Origin: Pseudomonadota bacterium
GTDB lineage: Bacteria > Myxococcota_A > Polyangia > Haliangiales > Haliangiaceae
Reading direction: 5' to 3'
Assembly: GCA_022360315.1 (NCBI GenBank)
Contig: JAKSDA010000454.1
Span: 1 to 64,000, forward strand
DNA length: 64,000 nt
This document shows positions 24,928 to 34,709 of this stretch, in pieces (the first letter of the stretch is position 1; each line of letters begins with the position of its first letter). Below the pieces are notes generated by a model. The model saw nothing but the letters and a program-made list of their open reading frames with translations. It searched no databases and had not been told where the DNA came from. Position numbers and translations under genes: made by a program.

Positions 24928-25659
24928 ATGCAACGCTCGGATGGCAGAAAGAACGACGAGCTCCGACCTATCGAGATCATTCCCGGCTTTCAAAAACACG
25001 CCGAAGGCAGCGTGTTGATCAAGCTCGGCGACACCTGGGTTCTGTGCTCGGCCACAGTGGAAAACCAGGTGCCTCCGTTCTTGATCGACCAGGGCACCGG
25101 GTGGATAACCGCCGAGTACTCGATGCTGCCTCGGTCGACTCACACCCGCACTCGGCGCGCGCAGGGAGGACGCGGCAAAGAGATCCAGCGTCTGATCGGC
25201 AGAGCGCTACGCGCCGCGGCAGACATGTCCCGGTTGGGACCGCGTATGATCACCGTCGATTGTGACGTCCTGCAGGCCGATGGCGGCACCCGAGTTGCGT
25301 CTATCACCGGCGGCTACGTCGCTGTTGCAATGGCTGTACAGGGATTGATCGACTCCGAGGCCCTGGCCAAAAACACTGTGTTGACCGATGTGCTGGCCGA
25401 TCCAGTAGCGGCCATTTCGGTCGGTATCGTGCATGGCGAGCCCCGTCTCGATCTGGCATACGAGGAGGATTCGGGAGCCAGCGTGGATATGAACGTGGTC
25501 ATGACCGCCAGCGGCAAGCTGATCGAGGTCCAGGGAACTGCTGAGAGAGAGCCTTTTGGCCGAACCCAGCTGGATGCCATGCTCGACCTGGCCGCCTCGG
25601 GCATACGCCAGCTATGTGCAGCGCAACAATCTGTGCTGGACAGGCGGGACCGGATATGA
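24928..25659 (+). CDS. rph: Ribonuclease PH
   Basis: A 243-aa phosphorolytic 3' exoribonuclease that trims tRNA 3' ends. The family pattern is complete: RSDGRKNDELRPI at the start, GWITAEYSMLPRST, RGKEIQRLIGRALRA, VDCDVLQADGGTR, and the phosphate site GTAEREPF. Start ATG 24928 matches the usual MxRxDGR beginning. Its stop overlaps the start of the next gene as ATGA, a standard rph-rdgB arrangement. Its nearness to the tRNA genes is suggestive but may be chance. Confidence 0.95.
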   Translation: MQRSDGRKNDELRPIEIIPGFQKHAEGSVLIKLGDTWVLCSATVENQVPPFLIDQGTGWITAEYSMLPRSTHTRTRRAQGGRGKEIQRLIGRALRAAADMSRLGPRMITVDCDVLQADGGTRVASITGGYVAVAMAVQGLIDSEALAKNTVLTDVLADPVAAISVGIVHGEPRLDLAYEEDSGASVDMNVVMTASGKLIEVQGTAEREPFGRTQLDAMLDLAASGIRQLCAAQQSVLDRRDRI

Positions 25660-26402
25660 CCTCCAGGCCCGCGAAAGACTCGGGTGGCCCGAACCAGTCC
25701 GAAGCATCGAACTGGTCCGATCATCCAATCCCGACCCGGGTGGACGTCGAATCCTCGATACCGCGCCTGGTATTTGCCACGCGTAATCGGGGCAAGGTTG
25801 CCGAATTGCGCCAGCTTCTGCGCGATCTTCGAATCGAGGTTTTTTCGCTTCACGATCTCGAAGCACTCGGAGCGAACGTGTCTGATGTAGTCGAGGACGG
25901 GGATACGTTCCTTGCGAACGCGACCAAGAAAGCCCGCCAGGTGTCGCGTGAGACTGGACTGCCCGCCCTGGCGGACGACAGCGGTCTCGAAGTAGATGCC
26001 CTGGGCGGTGGTCCCGGTGTACACAGTGCTAGGTACGCCGGGACCGGAGCATCCGACGCCGACAACAACACCAGGCTACTCCACGCCTTGCGCGATGTGC
26101 CCGACAATCGGCGCAGCGCTCGTTTTCGCTCCAGCCTGGTTCTGGCCGACCCGACCGGTCCAATGGGTGACGAACTCATGACCGCCGAGGGCGTGTGCGA
26201 GTGCCGCATTCTGGACCGGCCGCGCGGCAGCGGTGGCTTCGGCTACGATCCTCTGTTCTATGTACCCGAACTCGGTGCCACATTTGCCGAACTCGGGATC
26301 GGTACCAAAAACCACCGATCGCATCGCGCTCGTGCCATGGCAGCGTTAAAACCTCGACTCGTCGGGTACTTCCACCTTGCCAAGACCGCTCGTTCCGGGT
26401 AA
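25656..26402 (+). CDS. rdgB: XTP/dITP diphosphatase (RdgB/HAM1)
   Basis: A 248-aa nucleotide pyrophosphatase that removes non-canonical purine triphosphates (dITP, XTP). The core starts near residue 36 with LVFATRNRGKVAELRQLL, continues with LPALADDSGLEVDALGG and SARYAG, and has GGFGYDPLFYVPE and the SHRARAM helix. The first 35 residues are polar and unlike the family; because ATG 25656 overlaps the rph stop by ATGA, translation may still begin there. Core length otherwise fits the usual 195-205 aa. Confidence 0.93.
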   Translation: MTSRPAKDSGGPNQSEASNWSDHPIPTRVDVESSIPRLVFATRNRGKVAELRQLLRDLRIEVFSLHDLEALGANVSDVVEDGDTFLANATKKARQVSRETGLPALADDSGLEVDALGGGPGVHSARYAGTGASDADNNTRLLHALRDVPDNRRSARFRSSLVLADPTGPMGDELMTAEGVCECRILDRPRGSGGFGYDPLFYVPELGATFAELGIGTKNHRSHRARAMAALKPRLVGYFHLAKTARSG

Positions 26403-26419
26403 ATCTCACCACAGCAAAA

Positions 26420-26494
<75 letters not shown>

Positions 26495-26547
26495 TATACA
26501 ATTCACGGGTACAATGCCTGGTAACCGAGACAATGTGATTTGAGTGA

Positions 26548-26621
<74 letters not shown>

Positions 26622-26687
26622 CAACAAAACGACTCGTGAGACTCGACCTCGGCGACAAACAGCTGTATATCAAAGATTGCTCGATAT

Positions 26688-26764
<77 letters not shown>

Positions 26765-27777
26765 GTTAACTTGCTGATTTTTCAGCAAAAGTGCCTTGGT
26801 ATCGACACGCCGGCCAGGATTCTTTGGTGCGATCGAGCGCGGTCTCATCAACTATACTGGTCGAGAAGTGCTGCCGAGTGCGAGGTGCCGGTGGTCGTAC
26901 GACCACCCGGGAACGACCGTTCTTCCCTGTCGCGTCGGTGGTCGGTTACTCCGAGCGAATGGTCGGCTGCCCCGGCCGCACTGCTCGGTATGAACTTCGC
27001 GTCGCGTTCCTCGCCAGAACGTCTTCTCCGCGACCTCCGACCGACTCCGGCCTCTAGCCCCTCTAGCCGCATTATTCGCCACGGCATCGTCGCGAGGTCG
27101 CGGCGAGCCATTGCGCCACCTTGTTGTGCGCCTGCATTGTCATCGGCTGCCGGCATTGATTTATGACATTCCGCATCGCCATCCAGGTATGCAAATCCAA
27201 TATACGAATCTGAATACCTCAACCCATATATACGAATCTGATCCGAGTATCTGAATCCGACTATCAGGCTCGGATCGGCGTCGTATGGCTCGGTTGTTGT
27301 CAACAACTTCGACACCAGGTTTAGATCCGGATACGGAACTCAGGTATCTGAATTCGAGTTCGAATCGCCTGACTCGGAGTGTTTCAATCCGACACGTCTC
27401 GCCTTTGGCGCGCCGTCCCGCGTGGGATGCGACGCCGAGTTCAGCGCGGGCGGTGCGGCCGGCTATTCGATTCGGATGGGCTCGCTGGCCAGGGCACGCG
27501 TCGATCGCCCTATGGCAGGACATTGGTAGGGGATCGAAGCGGATGAGCCGCTTCTCTGCGACATCAGCAGCCGACCTGACTGCGGGGCGGACATGCGTGC
27601 TACACTACAGACATGTAAGGGAGATCGCTGTGAACGAGGAAGAATGGGGATCTCCGACGCTTCTCTACACGAGAGGGTGAATCAAGCCGGGATCTGCGAT
27701 CTCTGGCGCGACGGAGACTGTATACTCTGCTACTAAGCCTGTATGGCACCATTTCCCTGTGCTGAAGACTTGTTATC
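26765..27777. other. 1-kb gene-poor region after the tRNA cluster
   Basis: I see no convincing gene. A 7-bp hairpin TTGCTGA-TTTT-TCAGCAA (26771-26788) may end the tRNA transcript. Around 27197-27245 an ATATACGAATCTGA motif occurs twice, and related TATCTGAAT(C/T)CG occurs twice more. The arms GATCCGAG (27240-27247) and CTCGGATC (27269-27276) form an inverted repeat. GTTGTTG-T-CAACAAC at 27293-27307 is a palindrome. At 27412-27456 a copy of the palindromic element is found. A TATACT near 27720 could be a -10 box for the FHA-GGDEF gene. The open frames here look like by-products. Confidence 0.6.
27412..27456 (+). repeat. Palindromic element, intergenic copy
   Basis: CCGTCCCGCGTGGGATGCGA followed by CGAGTTCAGCGCGGGCGG matches the right part of the copy at 44820-44870 in order and spacing. 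It lies in the gene-poor region after the tRNA cluster. Confidence 0.5.
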
Positions 27778-28710
27778 GTGAGCCGTAACCGCAGCAATGG
27801 AACCCTGGTCCTGACCCGACCAGACATCCCTGCCAAGCCAACATCGACTGGTGATGGCGAGGCATGCATTGTGCTATTGCACCCACCTGGGCCCGACATC
27901 GGCAAACGAACGCGATTGATCCACAACGCCTATGTTGTCGGTCGCGACGCGGAGGCCGATCTGGTGATCAATCGCAACGCTGTATCGCGACAGCACTCAC
28001 GTCTTTTTTGTGCCGAACGTGGTGTGTGGTGGATCGAAGACATGGGCTCGACCAATGGAACCTTCGTCAATGAAGCTCGAATTACCCGAGAAAGGCTACG
28101 CGACGGTGATCAGATTCGCTTCGGCGATACGATTTTCAAGTTTTTGAGTGGCAGCAACATCGAGTCAGCCTATCACGAAGAAATCTACCGCATGACCATT
28201 GTCGATGGTCTGACCGGTGCCTACAACAAGCGCTATTTCATGGAATTCCTGGAACGCGAACTGGCTCGTGCGACGCGTCACAAGCAGCCGCTCACGTTGG
28301 TGATGTTCGACATCGATCGATTCAAACGCATCAACGACGAGCTCGGACATCTCGCCGGTGACGAAGTGCTCAAGGAGCTGTGCAGTCGGGTCAGGCCGCG
28401 GATACGCCGCGAGGACCTGATGGCCCGCTACGGCGGTGAGGAATTTGCTGCCATCCTGACGGTATCTGGACTGCAGGGCGGTGTCCGATTCGCTGAAAAT
28501 GTGCGTGCGATGGTCAGCGACGATCCATTCACATTTGGCGATCAGCTGATCCCGGTGACCATCAGTCTGGGGGTGAGCAGTGTGGTTCACGAGCCGGGTC
28601 TCGATATTGCCACGCTGATCAAACGGGCCGACGAGAACCTCTACGAAGCCAAACGGCGCGGCCGCAACCAGGTCGTGCCGTCGCTGGCCGAACTCGGGCT
28701 CGAGCCGTAG
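27778..28710 (+). CDS. FHA-GGDEF diguanylate cyclase
   Basis: A 310-aa cytoplasmic signalling protein that makes c-di-GMP from two GTP. An N-terminal FHA domain (residues 45-125: VVGRDAEADLVINRNAVSRQHSR, GSTNGTFVN) binds phosphothreonine peptides, so output may depend on a Ser/Thr kinase. The GGDEF domain follows; its active-site motif is YGGEEF near residue 219, preceded by RRED, a full inhibitory I-site five residues before it. It is therefore likely active and product-inhibited. The start is a GTG. The leader contains TRPDIPAKP, one piece of the in-frame dispersed element. Confidence 0.92.
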   Translation: MSRNRSNGTLVLTRPDIPAKPTSTGDGEACIVLLHPPGPDIGKRTRLIHNAYVVGRDAEADLVINRNAVSRQHSRLFCAERGVWWIEDMGSTNGTFVNEARITRERLRDGDQIRFGDTIFKFLSGSNIESAYHEEIYRMTIVDGLTGAYNKRYFMEFLERELARATRHKQPLTLVMFDIDRFKRINDELGHLAGDEVLKELCSRVRPRIRREDLMARYGGEEFAAILTVSGLQGGVRFAENVRAMVSDDPFTFGDQLIPVTISLGVSSVVHEPGLDIATLIKRADENLYEAKRRGRNQVVPSLAELGLEP

Positions 28711-28739
28711 GCTCCGCCCGGAGGGAATCGGGGACAGCG

Positions 28740-31199
28740 ATGTCCATTTCAGCCAAGACACTCGATGATCTGGGCTGGTCTCGACTGGTCGAGCACGTAT
28801 GCCGGCGGACCCGCACTGCATGTGGCGAAGCGGCGGCTCGGTCTCTGGCTTTTTTCGACCAGCTCGAGCCAGCGGCACGGCGCATTGCCGACATCGCCGA
28901 GGCGCGCCAGCTGGTCGCCATGGAAGCAGCTCTGCCCTTTGGCGGCATAAAGGACATCGTGACCGCAATCGGTCGGGCCGAAAAGGGCGGTGTACTCGAG
29001 TCTGCCGACCTCATCGCCGTGGCCGACACCGGACGCGGACTGGGTCGGTTAAAAAAACATCTTGTCGACCACGCCGAGGACGCGCCGGGTCTGGGCGAGA
29101 TCGCTGCTGGCATCGCCGATCTGCGCCACATGTACCAGCCGATAGCCGATTCGTTCGAGTCCGACGGACAGCTCGCCGATCACGCCAGCGACGCCCTCGG
29201 CCCGCTCCGTCGCAAACTCGCTCAGCTGAAAAACCAACTCGAGCGGCGCATGCGCAGCGTGGTCGAAGATTCCCGCTACAACCGCCACCTGCAGGACCGC
29301 TACTACACCATGCGCGAGGATCGCTACGTCATCCCGGTGCGAGTCGAGGCCCGGTCGGCGGTGCGCGGCATCGTGCACGGCACCTCGCAGAGCGGCCAGA
29401 CTGTATTCATCGAGCCCGATGAGATCGTCGAGCTAAACAATCGGGTCAAGCTCGCCGAGTACGAAGTGGCCGACGAAGAGCAGCGCATCTTGGCCGAATT
29501 ATCGGCCCTGGTGGCGGCCGATGCCGAGCCACTGCGCGCCGGTGTGGCGGCTGCCGCAGACCTCGATCTGATCGCCGCAGCTGCAGCTCTGGCCGATGAC
29601 CTCGACGCCGCAAGGCCGGTCATCGACGAGAGCCACCGGCTCCATCTCGAGCAGGCTCGACATCCGCTCATGGTGTTGTCGGAACGCGAATGCGTGGCCA
29701 ACGACATCGTACTCGAACCGCGTTCATTGCTCATCCTGTCCGGTCCCAATGCCGGCGGCAAGACCGTCGCCCTCAAAACCGCCGGACTGGCTGCGCTGAT
29801 GGTGCGTGCCGGACTGCACATCGCTGCTGCCAGCGGCAGTGCCGTGCCCTGGTTCACTTCGGTGCACAGCGACATTGGCGACTCGCAGAGTATCGAGAAC
29901 GACCTGTCCACATTCAGTGCGCACCTGGTCAAACTGCGCCACTACCTGGACGGCGCCGACCAGGGCACCCTGCTCTTGATCGACGAGATCGCGGTGGGAA
30001 CCGAACCCGAGCAGGGCGCCGCACTGGCCCAGGCCGTACTCGAGGCACTGGTCGCGCGCAACGTGCCGGCCATTGTCACCACCCACTACGAACGGCTCAA
30101 AGCCCTCGGCGCCCGGAGCAACCAGTTTGCCAATGCCTCGGTGGGCTTCGACCTGCAAACCATGGCCCCGACTTTTCGTCTTCACCTGGGCGTGCCCGGC
30201 TCGTCCGGTGCACTCGCTGTTGCCCGGCGTATGGGCTTGCCCGGCTCGGTGGTGGATCGCGCCGAATCACTGCTCGGCGAACGTCGGGCGAGCATCGAGG
30301 AACTGCTGGCCGAAGTATCGGACGAGCGGCGCAAGTTGAGCGAGGAGCGGGCCGAGGTGGCCGAACTTCACCAGCAGGCCGAGGTGGCCAGAAAACAAGC
30401 TGAGGTGGCCAGGGAGTCGGCGCGCGAGTACGAGCGCCGACTCAAGCATGGAGCTCACAGTGAAGCGGTGGCTGCGCTGCGTCGAGCCCGCGCCGAGCTC
30501 GACGAGGTGCGCAGTGCTGCGCGCCAATTTGTCAGACAGGGCGAGCTCGGCCAGCTCGACAAAAAAGTCAGCCGGCTGGCCCGGACCATTGTTAAGCACG
30601 AGACTCCAAAGCCCCAGCCCGACGGCAAAGTCGCCACAGAAGCCACGATCGAATCCGGCACTCGGGTCTACGTGACCAGCCTGGGCCAGAGCGGCGAGGT
30701 CACTGGCAGTCCCGACCGGGGCAAGGTCACGGTACAGATCGGCACCATGCGCACGGCCGTGCCGCTGAGTGACCTCGTGGTCGAGCGCACCCACAATCGG
30801 CCCACGGCGACCGGCAAGGCCAAGGCCAGCGCTGCCCTGGGCCGAAAGGCGGGCAAAAAACCAAGGCAACCGCGCGGCAGGCGCGATGGCGATCCTGCCG
30901 GCGATGGCTCGTCCGGTCAATCGGGCGGAGACCGGACGATCGTCCGCACGCCGGACGTCACCATCGACGTGCGCGGCGAGCGAGCCGACGAGGCCGTGAC
31001 CTCGGTCGATCGCTTCATCGATCAATGCCTGCTCGCCATGCGCGACGTGGTCTTTGTCATTCACGGTCACGGCACTGGGGCGCTGCGTTCGGCCATTCGC
31101 AGCCATTTCGAATCTCACCACGCAGTGTCCGATTGGCGTGCTGGCGAGCGTTCCGAGGGCGGCGACGGCGTTACAGTTGCCTGGCTCGATCTCAGTTGA
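28740..31199 (+). CDS. mutS2: MutS2-type ATPase/endonuclease
   Basis: An 819-aa MutS2 homolog. The core region precedes the ATPase, whose Walker A motif GPNAGGKT lies near residue 337, with Walker B-like LLLIDEIAVGTEPEQGAAL and a THYERLK stretch. A coiled-coil arm (residues 530-610) and a KOW-like segment follow, and the Smr domain (residues 738-819) holds the nuclease signature HGHGTGALR. MutS2 suppresses homologous recombination and in some bacteria acts on collided ribosomes. The linker of residues 690-735 is basic and disordered. Start ATG 28740 is preceded by GGAGGG. It lies 29 bp after the FHA-GGDEF gene. Confidence 0.93.
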   Translation: MSISAKTLDDLGWSRLVEHVCRRTRTACGEAAARSLAFFDQLEPAARRIADIAEARQLVAMEAALPFGGIKDIVTAIGRAEKGGVLESADLIAVADTGRGLGRLKKHLVDHAEDAPGLGEIAAGIADLRHMYQPIADSFESDGQLADHASDALGPLRRKLAQLKNQLERRMRSVVEDSRYNRHLQDRYYTMREDRYVIPVRVEARSAVRGIVHGTSQSGQTVFIEPDEIVELNNRVKLAEYEVADEEQRILAELSALVAADAEPLRAGVAAAADLDLIAAAAALADDLDAARPVIDESHRLHLEQARHPLMVLSERECVANDIVLEPRSLLILSGPNAGGKTVALKTAGLAALMVRAGLHIAAASGSAVPWFTSVHSDIGDSQSIENDLSTFSAHLVKLRHYLDGADQGTLLLIDEIAVGTEPEQGAALAQAVLEALVARNVPAIVTTHYERLKALGARSNQFANASVGFDLQTMAPTFRLHLGVPGSSGALAVARRMGLPGSVVDRAESLLGERRASIEELLAEVSDERRKLSEERAEVAELHQQAEVARKQAEVARESAREYERRLKHGAHSEAVAALRRARAELDEVRSAARQFVRQGELGQLDKKVSRLARTIVKHETPKPQPDGKVATEATIESGTRVYVTSLGQSGEVTGSPDRGKVTVQIGTMRTAVPLSDLVVERTHNRPTATGKAKASAALGRKAGKKPRQPRGRRDGDPAGDGSSGQSGGDRTIVRTPDVTIDVRGERADEAVTSVDRFIDQCLLAMRDVVFVIHGHGTGALRSAIRSHFESHHAVSDWRAGERSEGGDGVTVAWLDLS

Positions 31200-31264
31200 C
31201 CGCATGTTACCACCGGTCATTCTCGCTTGCCTCGACGGCTCCGGCCAAGCCGCGCGATTGCTAA

Positions 31265-31771
31265 TTACTTGTCCGGCGCCCCGGCCAGAGTCGAGCGCAG
31301 GTACTCGGCTACATCGTCGACAAACCGATGAACCGAAGCCTCGGCAATGCGGTGTCCAACCAGAGCATTCACGACGCTGCCCAGCGCTCCCATCGGCGGT
31401 TCGTAGGTTCCCGCAAAGTCGAGTTGGGTCTCGGTGGCAGTCAACGGGTAGATGGACAGCTCCGCCTTCATGAATGGGAATAAGTGGGGCGACTTTGCAG
31501 CCTCCCACTCCAGCTGCAAGCGAGTGACCGGCGGCGACGAAATCTCGCGCGTGCTCTCCTCGATCCGGTTGACCGAAATCGCGATTTCAGCACCAACCTT
31601 GATCCCACCGACGTTAACCCGCAGTTCGGCCGCCACCGATCGCGCACGGGATGCCGCAGCTTTGGTGGCCTCCTGAAACACGGCAGCCGCATCGCCGCTC
31701 AATGCATCGCGAACCTCGTCATAAGGATGGTTTACATAATTGTAACAGCGAATGTCGCGGCCCTGGCTCAT
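31265..31771 (-). CDS. SRPBCC-like small protein
   Basis: A 168-aa soluble protein starting MSQGRDIRCYNYVNHPYDEV. Alternating strands with a final helix (ASVHRFVDDVAEYLRSTL) and the phrase TQLDFAGTYEPPMG suggest a START/SRPBCC-type lipid- or ligand-binding fold, but no specific family is recognised. Upstream codons of the open frame (to 31903) add a non-matching 44 residues, so Met 31771 is preferred. It is convergent with mutS2, separated by 65 bp. Confidence 0.6.
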   Translation of the reverse strand: MSQGRDIRCYNYVNHPYDEVRDALSGDAAAVFQEATKAAASRARSVAAELRVNVGGIKVGAEIAISVNRIEESTREISSPPVTRLQLEWEAAKSPHLFPFMKAELSIYPLTATETQLDFAGTYEPPMGALGSVVNALVGHRIAEASVHRFVDDVAEYLRSTLAGAPDK

Positions 31772-31993
31772 CGGACCCCTCCGTACTTGTCCGACCACCA
31801 CAGCGGCCGGATTATCTGATTGTCCTGAAAGCAAGTGAGTAACCGAGCCCGCAGCATACCAAAACCGCGAAGAAAACGCGGCCAACCGCCATCTCATGGC
31901 CAACTAACATCCCAAGTCCTGTATGCTGGCCTACGCATCCATGGTGCGGCCCAGCCTTCGTTTGCTCACTCCTGGCGGGCAGGCAGGGCTGGC

Positions 31994-32356
31994 TTACGCC
32001 GACCTCATCATGTCCCTGGCCATGGACGGCCCGGCCGCCGGCCCCCCCGGGTCGTTCCGGTGCTTTCGGACCTGCGCAATATTCTGCAGAATTCCTTTTA
32101 GACAGATCAGAATAAAATAAACTTCTAAAACAATCCAAACCGCTTCATCGCGGAGTGCAGCGTTTATCAAGAGCAGCGATCCACCGATAAAGTTCAGACA
32201 ATTTAATATAAGCGCCAGCGATTCTCCAGACACTCTGGTGGAAAGCGCCTTCTGCAGCTTCCTGCTGTTGAAGCAGGTCACCGCCAACATGATGAAGAGA
32301 GCCCCTACAGCGCCAAACGGCTGCATAAAAAAATCAATGATAAATTGATTCTGCAT
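31994..32356 (-). CDS. Small inner-membrane protein (CBU_0592-like)
   Basis: A 120-aa protein with three hydrophobic segments (AVGALFIMLAVTCF, LALILNCLNFIGGSLLLINA, WIVLEVYFILICLKGIL) and a polar C-terminal tail. The layout fits the small CBU_0592-type transmembrane domain. Met 32356 is preferred because AGGAAAACGAC precedes it; an upstream Met at 32404 has no such site. The role is unknown. It lies between the SRPBCC-like gene and the second MshEN gene. Confidence 0.7.
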   Translation of the reverse strand: MQNQFIIDFFMQPFGAVGALFIMLAVTCFNSRKLQKALSTRVSGESLALILNCLNFIGGSLLLINAALRDEAVWIVLEVYFILICLKGILQNIAQVRKHRNDPGGPAAGPSMARDMMRSA

Positions 32357-32622
32357 GTCGTTTTCCTGGCGGCAGTTCGGGAAAACTCCCAATGCCGCTG
32401 CCATGGTGGGACAAAGCCCTGCGGCGGAATCTGGTCTTGGCCGGGGTCACCCCGAAAAGCGGAGATCGGCGAAGCGCCGGTCCTGACATCGCGTCAAACA
32501 CAGCAACGGCGAATGGTGTAGCGCGTATCATTCAGCGATGCACGCAGTTTGCAACTGCTCTGTTTTCTGCGTGCTCCCCGATGCATTTGTCGCGACAGGC
32601 GATCGGCCGGCGAGAGACCAGA
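32357..32622. other. Short intergenic region
   Basis: About 265 bp between two minus-strand genes. No gene, repeat or clear promoter is seen beyond what is needed for the small membrane protein. Confidence 0.4.
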
Positions 32623-34014
32623 TCATCGAGTCGTGTCGTCGGAACTGGTGTCGTCGCCCGAACTGGTGCCGTCCGAACCGGTATTGTCCGAGCCGGCATC
32701 ATCGGCGCTGGCCTGGCCGGCATCATCGGCGCTGGCCTGGCTGGCATCGCCGCGCGGGTCCGCCGCGCTCGTGGTTTGAATGAGCCGGGTGTAAGCGCGC
32801 GAGGAACGCTTGGCAAGTTCGCCGAGTTTTTTGGCCGCGGTGCTGTCGATCGCGCCGTGGTTCTTGCCGTGCGCGTAGATCAAGTTGACGACACGTCGCC
32901 GCACCACGATGGGGACAACCAGCATTTCCACAGGCTCGTCATTCATCTGCAAAAATCGCCACAATTCGCGCTCGATCGGCCTGCCCACAGATGTGGCTCC
33001 ACCGCGATACACAGTTCCTGAATCATGTGCTTCCTGCAGGGCCGAGGCACCGCCCAGAGGCAAACTGAGCGTATCGATGCTGGCGACCGCGGCGCCAGTA
33101 CTGCCGGCAGATTTCGGTGCATTGGTTGCTGCGTTGTCGGGGCTGGTGTCCGCGTCGCGGTCGGGACCATCGGCGGCTCCGCCCTTGCTGGCCGCTGATG
33201 AGTCCCGATGGTCGTGAATCTGCCCGATGCGCAGACGCCAGCCGATTGCGTTGGCGTCGCGTACGATAAATATCGCAGCCACCTCGAACCGGTCGCGGGT
33301 GAACTCCATCAATACGTCGGCGATGGCTTCTCGGCTGCCGGCGCGGTCGATGGTCGAACACGCGTCGCGATAGCTCATACCCAGCCGGTCCCCGGTGGTG
33401 CGCGCTCTTCGTCTCAGCTGAGACCGCCTTATTTCTGGCTGCGAGAGCGAGTTTTTGGCCCGGGGCTCGAAGCGGATCTTGGGCGGCAAGGCAATGCCGC
33501 GCAACGGCTGGGTCCGGCGGCGCTCGACCTGATCGGTCGGTGTCGGCCGGTCGCTGCCCTCGCGAATAAAACGGGCTTTGCGGGCGATGCCATAGTGCTT
33601 TTCCAGGTAATAGTAGATGCGAAGTTCGGGTGCGACGTATGCCACGACACTGTGTCCGCTCTCTTGTGCCAGTTCCTCGATCGCGTTGCTGTCGTCCGGG
33701 TCGACGATCGCCACGGCCAGAGCACCCGAGTCATCCCCGGCCGGTCCCAATGGAAATGCGCCAAACCGCTCGGCTCGATTGGCGCCGAACTCGTCGATGA
33801 TCGACTTTGTCGCCGATTCGAACATCTCTTGTGTGGCAGGCGGCAGTCCCCGAATCTCGGCCAAATAGCGGGTTAGCGTGTCGAGATCGATATAGTCCAG
33901 TTCGACCAGATTGGTGCCCAGGCGACCGCCACAAAGAATTTGATTGCGCAGCGCAGCTTCTAGCTGGCCGAGGCTGATCGCCGCATCGCGTAAGAGCAAG
34001 GTACCCAGCTTCAT
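32623..34014 (-). CDS. MshEN-domain protein with GAF-like segment and acidic tail
   Basis: A 463-aa paralog-like relative of the protein at 15984-18725. Residues 1-130 are an MshEN domain (MKLGTLLLRDAAISLGQLEAALRN, then DLDTLTRYLAEIRGLPPATQE). Residues 200-400 contain a GAF-like part (REAIADVLMEFTRDRFEVAAIFIVRD, later MLVVPIVVRRRVVNLIYAHG). The tail is a low-complexity Asp/Ser/Gly stretch that includes a 24-bp tandem duplication (32695-32742) coding QASADDAG twice. No ATPase domain is present. Possible roles are c-di-GMP binding or regulation of an assembly ATPase, by inference only. Met 34014 starts the domain; Met 34038 is upstream. Confidence 0.7.
   Translation of the reverse strand: MKLGTLLLRDAAISLGQLEAALRNQILCGGRLGTNLVELDYIDLDTLTRYLAEIRGLPPATQEMFESATKSIIDEFGANRAERFGAFPLGPAGDDSGALAVAIVDPDDSNAIEELAQESGHSVVAYVAPELRIYYYLEKHYGIARKARFIREGSDRPTPTDQVERRRTQPLRGIALPPKIRFEPRAKNSLSQPEIRRSQLRRRARTTGDRLGMSYRDACSTIDRAGSREAIADVLMEFTRDRFEVAAIFIVRDANAIGWRLRIGQIHDHRDSSAASKGGAADGPDRDADTSPDNAATNAPKSAGSTGAAVASIDTLSLPLGGASALQEAHDSGTVYRGGATSVGRPIERELWRFLQMNDEPVEMLVVPIVVRRRVVNLIYAHGKNHGAIDSTAAKKLGELAKRSSRAYTRLIQTTSAADPRGDASQASADDAGQASADDAGSDNTGSDGTSSGDDTSSDDTTR
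32695..32742 (-). repeat. 24-bp tandem duplication in coding tail
   Basis: Two adjacent 24-bp units (32695-32718, 32719-32742) differ at one base, and a third begins at 32743. They code for an 8-residue acidic repeat at the C-terminus of the second MshEN protein. Tail length probably varies between strains. Confidence 0.85.
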
Positions 34015-34219
34015 TCGTGTCGGATAGTATCTACACACTTTCGCATTGCAAAGGATGCAACGTGACCGCGCGTGGCCCGACCGCTTCGCACTGGGCCGGT
34101 CTTTTGGCAGAGCCCTCGGCCGGCCGGACTCCCCGGCCGTTGACCTCGCAACAGAAACACCTCGTTTTGATCCACGATCAATGCGTTTCGGTTTGATTTC
34201 GCGTTAGGGTGAAAGCCTC

Positions 34220-34690
34220 TTGATTCATCGACAGGTGTTCGTCATCACTGCCCTATGCGTCATTGCCTGTAGTGGTGGACGCGAACGGCCGAGTGTGCCG
34301 AATCCCGGAGCGATGGCCGGTCCACCCGATCCGGGCCAGTCCGGGGCTAAGCCGTCTGAAAGCAGCCATGGGCCGCCCGCCTCTGAAGCGGTCGCACGCA
34401 CGATCCTGGCCCGGCGTTTTCGCGCCTCGGGCTTCCGCATTCTCCACGACGTGCGGGTACGCAGTGACGGCGACCGGGCCTTCGACCTCACGGTGGATGG
34501 CTATGACCCTGACGCACGGGTTGGCTATGAGTACATTGCTCCAATCGAGGTGGGTAGCGACGTGGGGGATGGCGAGCGCCGGGCTCTCCACAGCGACGAG
34601 ACCTACCGCATCCTGATCGTCGATCCGGTTCCGCAAGCTCGCCTGATCGAATTAGCCGACAAGTTCTTGCACCGCGTGGCAGCACCGTGA
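34220..34690 (+). CDS. Small lipoprotein
   Basis: A 156-aa protein. The N-terminus VFVITALCVIACSGG carries a lipobox-like IAC, then a Pro/Gly/Ser-rich linker and a mixed alpha/beta domain (ILARRFRASGFRILHDVRVR, AFDLTVDGYDPDARVGYEYIAPIEVG). No known family is recognised. The open frame starts at a TTG (34220) with AGGGTG upstream; a GTG at 34235 is an alternative that still keeps the signal peptide. The convergent glycosyltransferase gene ends 19 bp later. Confidence 0.6.
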   Translation: MIHRQVFVITALCVIACSGGRERPSVPNPGAMAGPPDPGQSGAKPSESSHGPPASEAVARTILARRFRASGFRILHDVRVRSDGDRAFDLTVDGYDPDARVGYEYIAPIEVGSDVGDGERRALHSDETYRILIVDPVPQARLIELADKFLHRVAAP

Positions 34691-34709
34691 TTGCGGCAGC
34701 GCCGCAAGT

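Noticed and set aside
34030..34170. Possible further degenerate copy of the palindromic element upstream of the small lipoprotein gene
   Set aside because: Matches to the arm sequences are too short and irregular to be counted.
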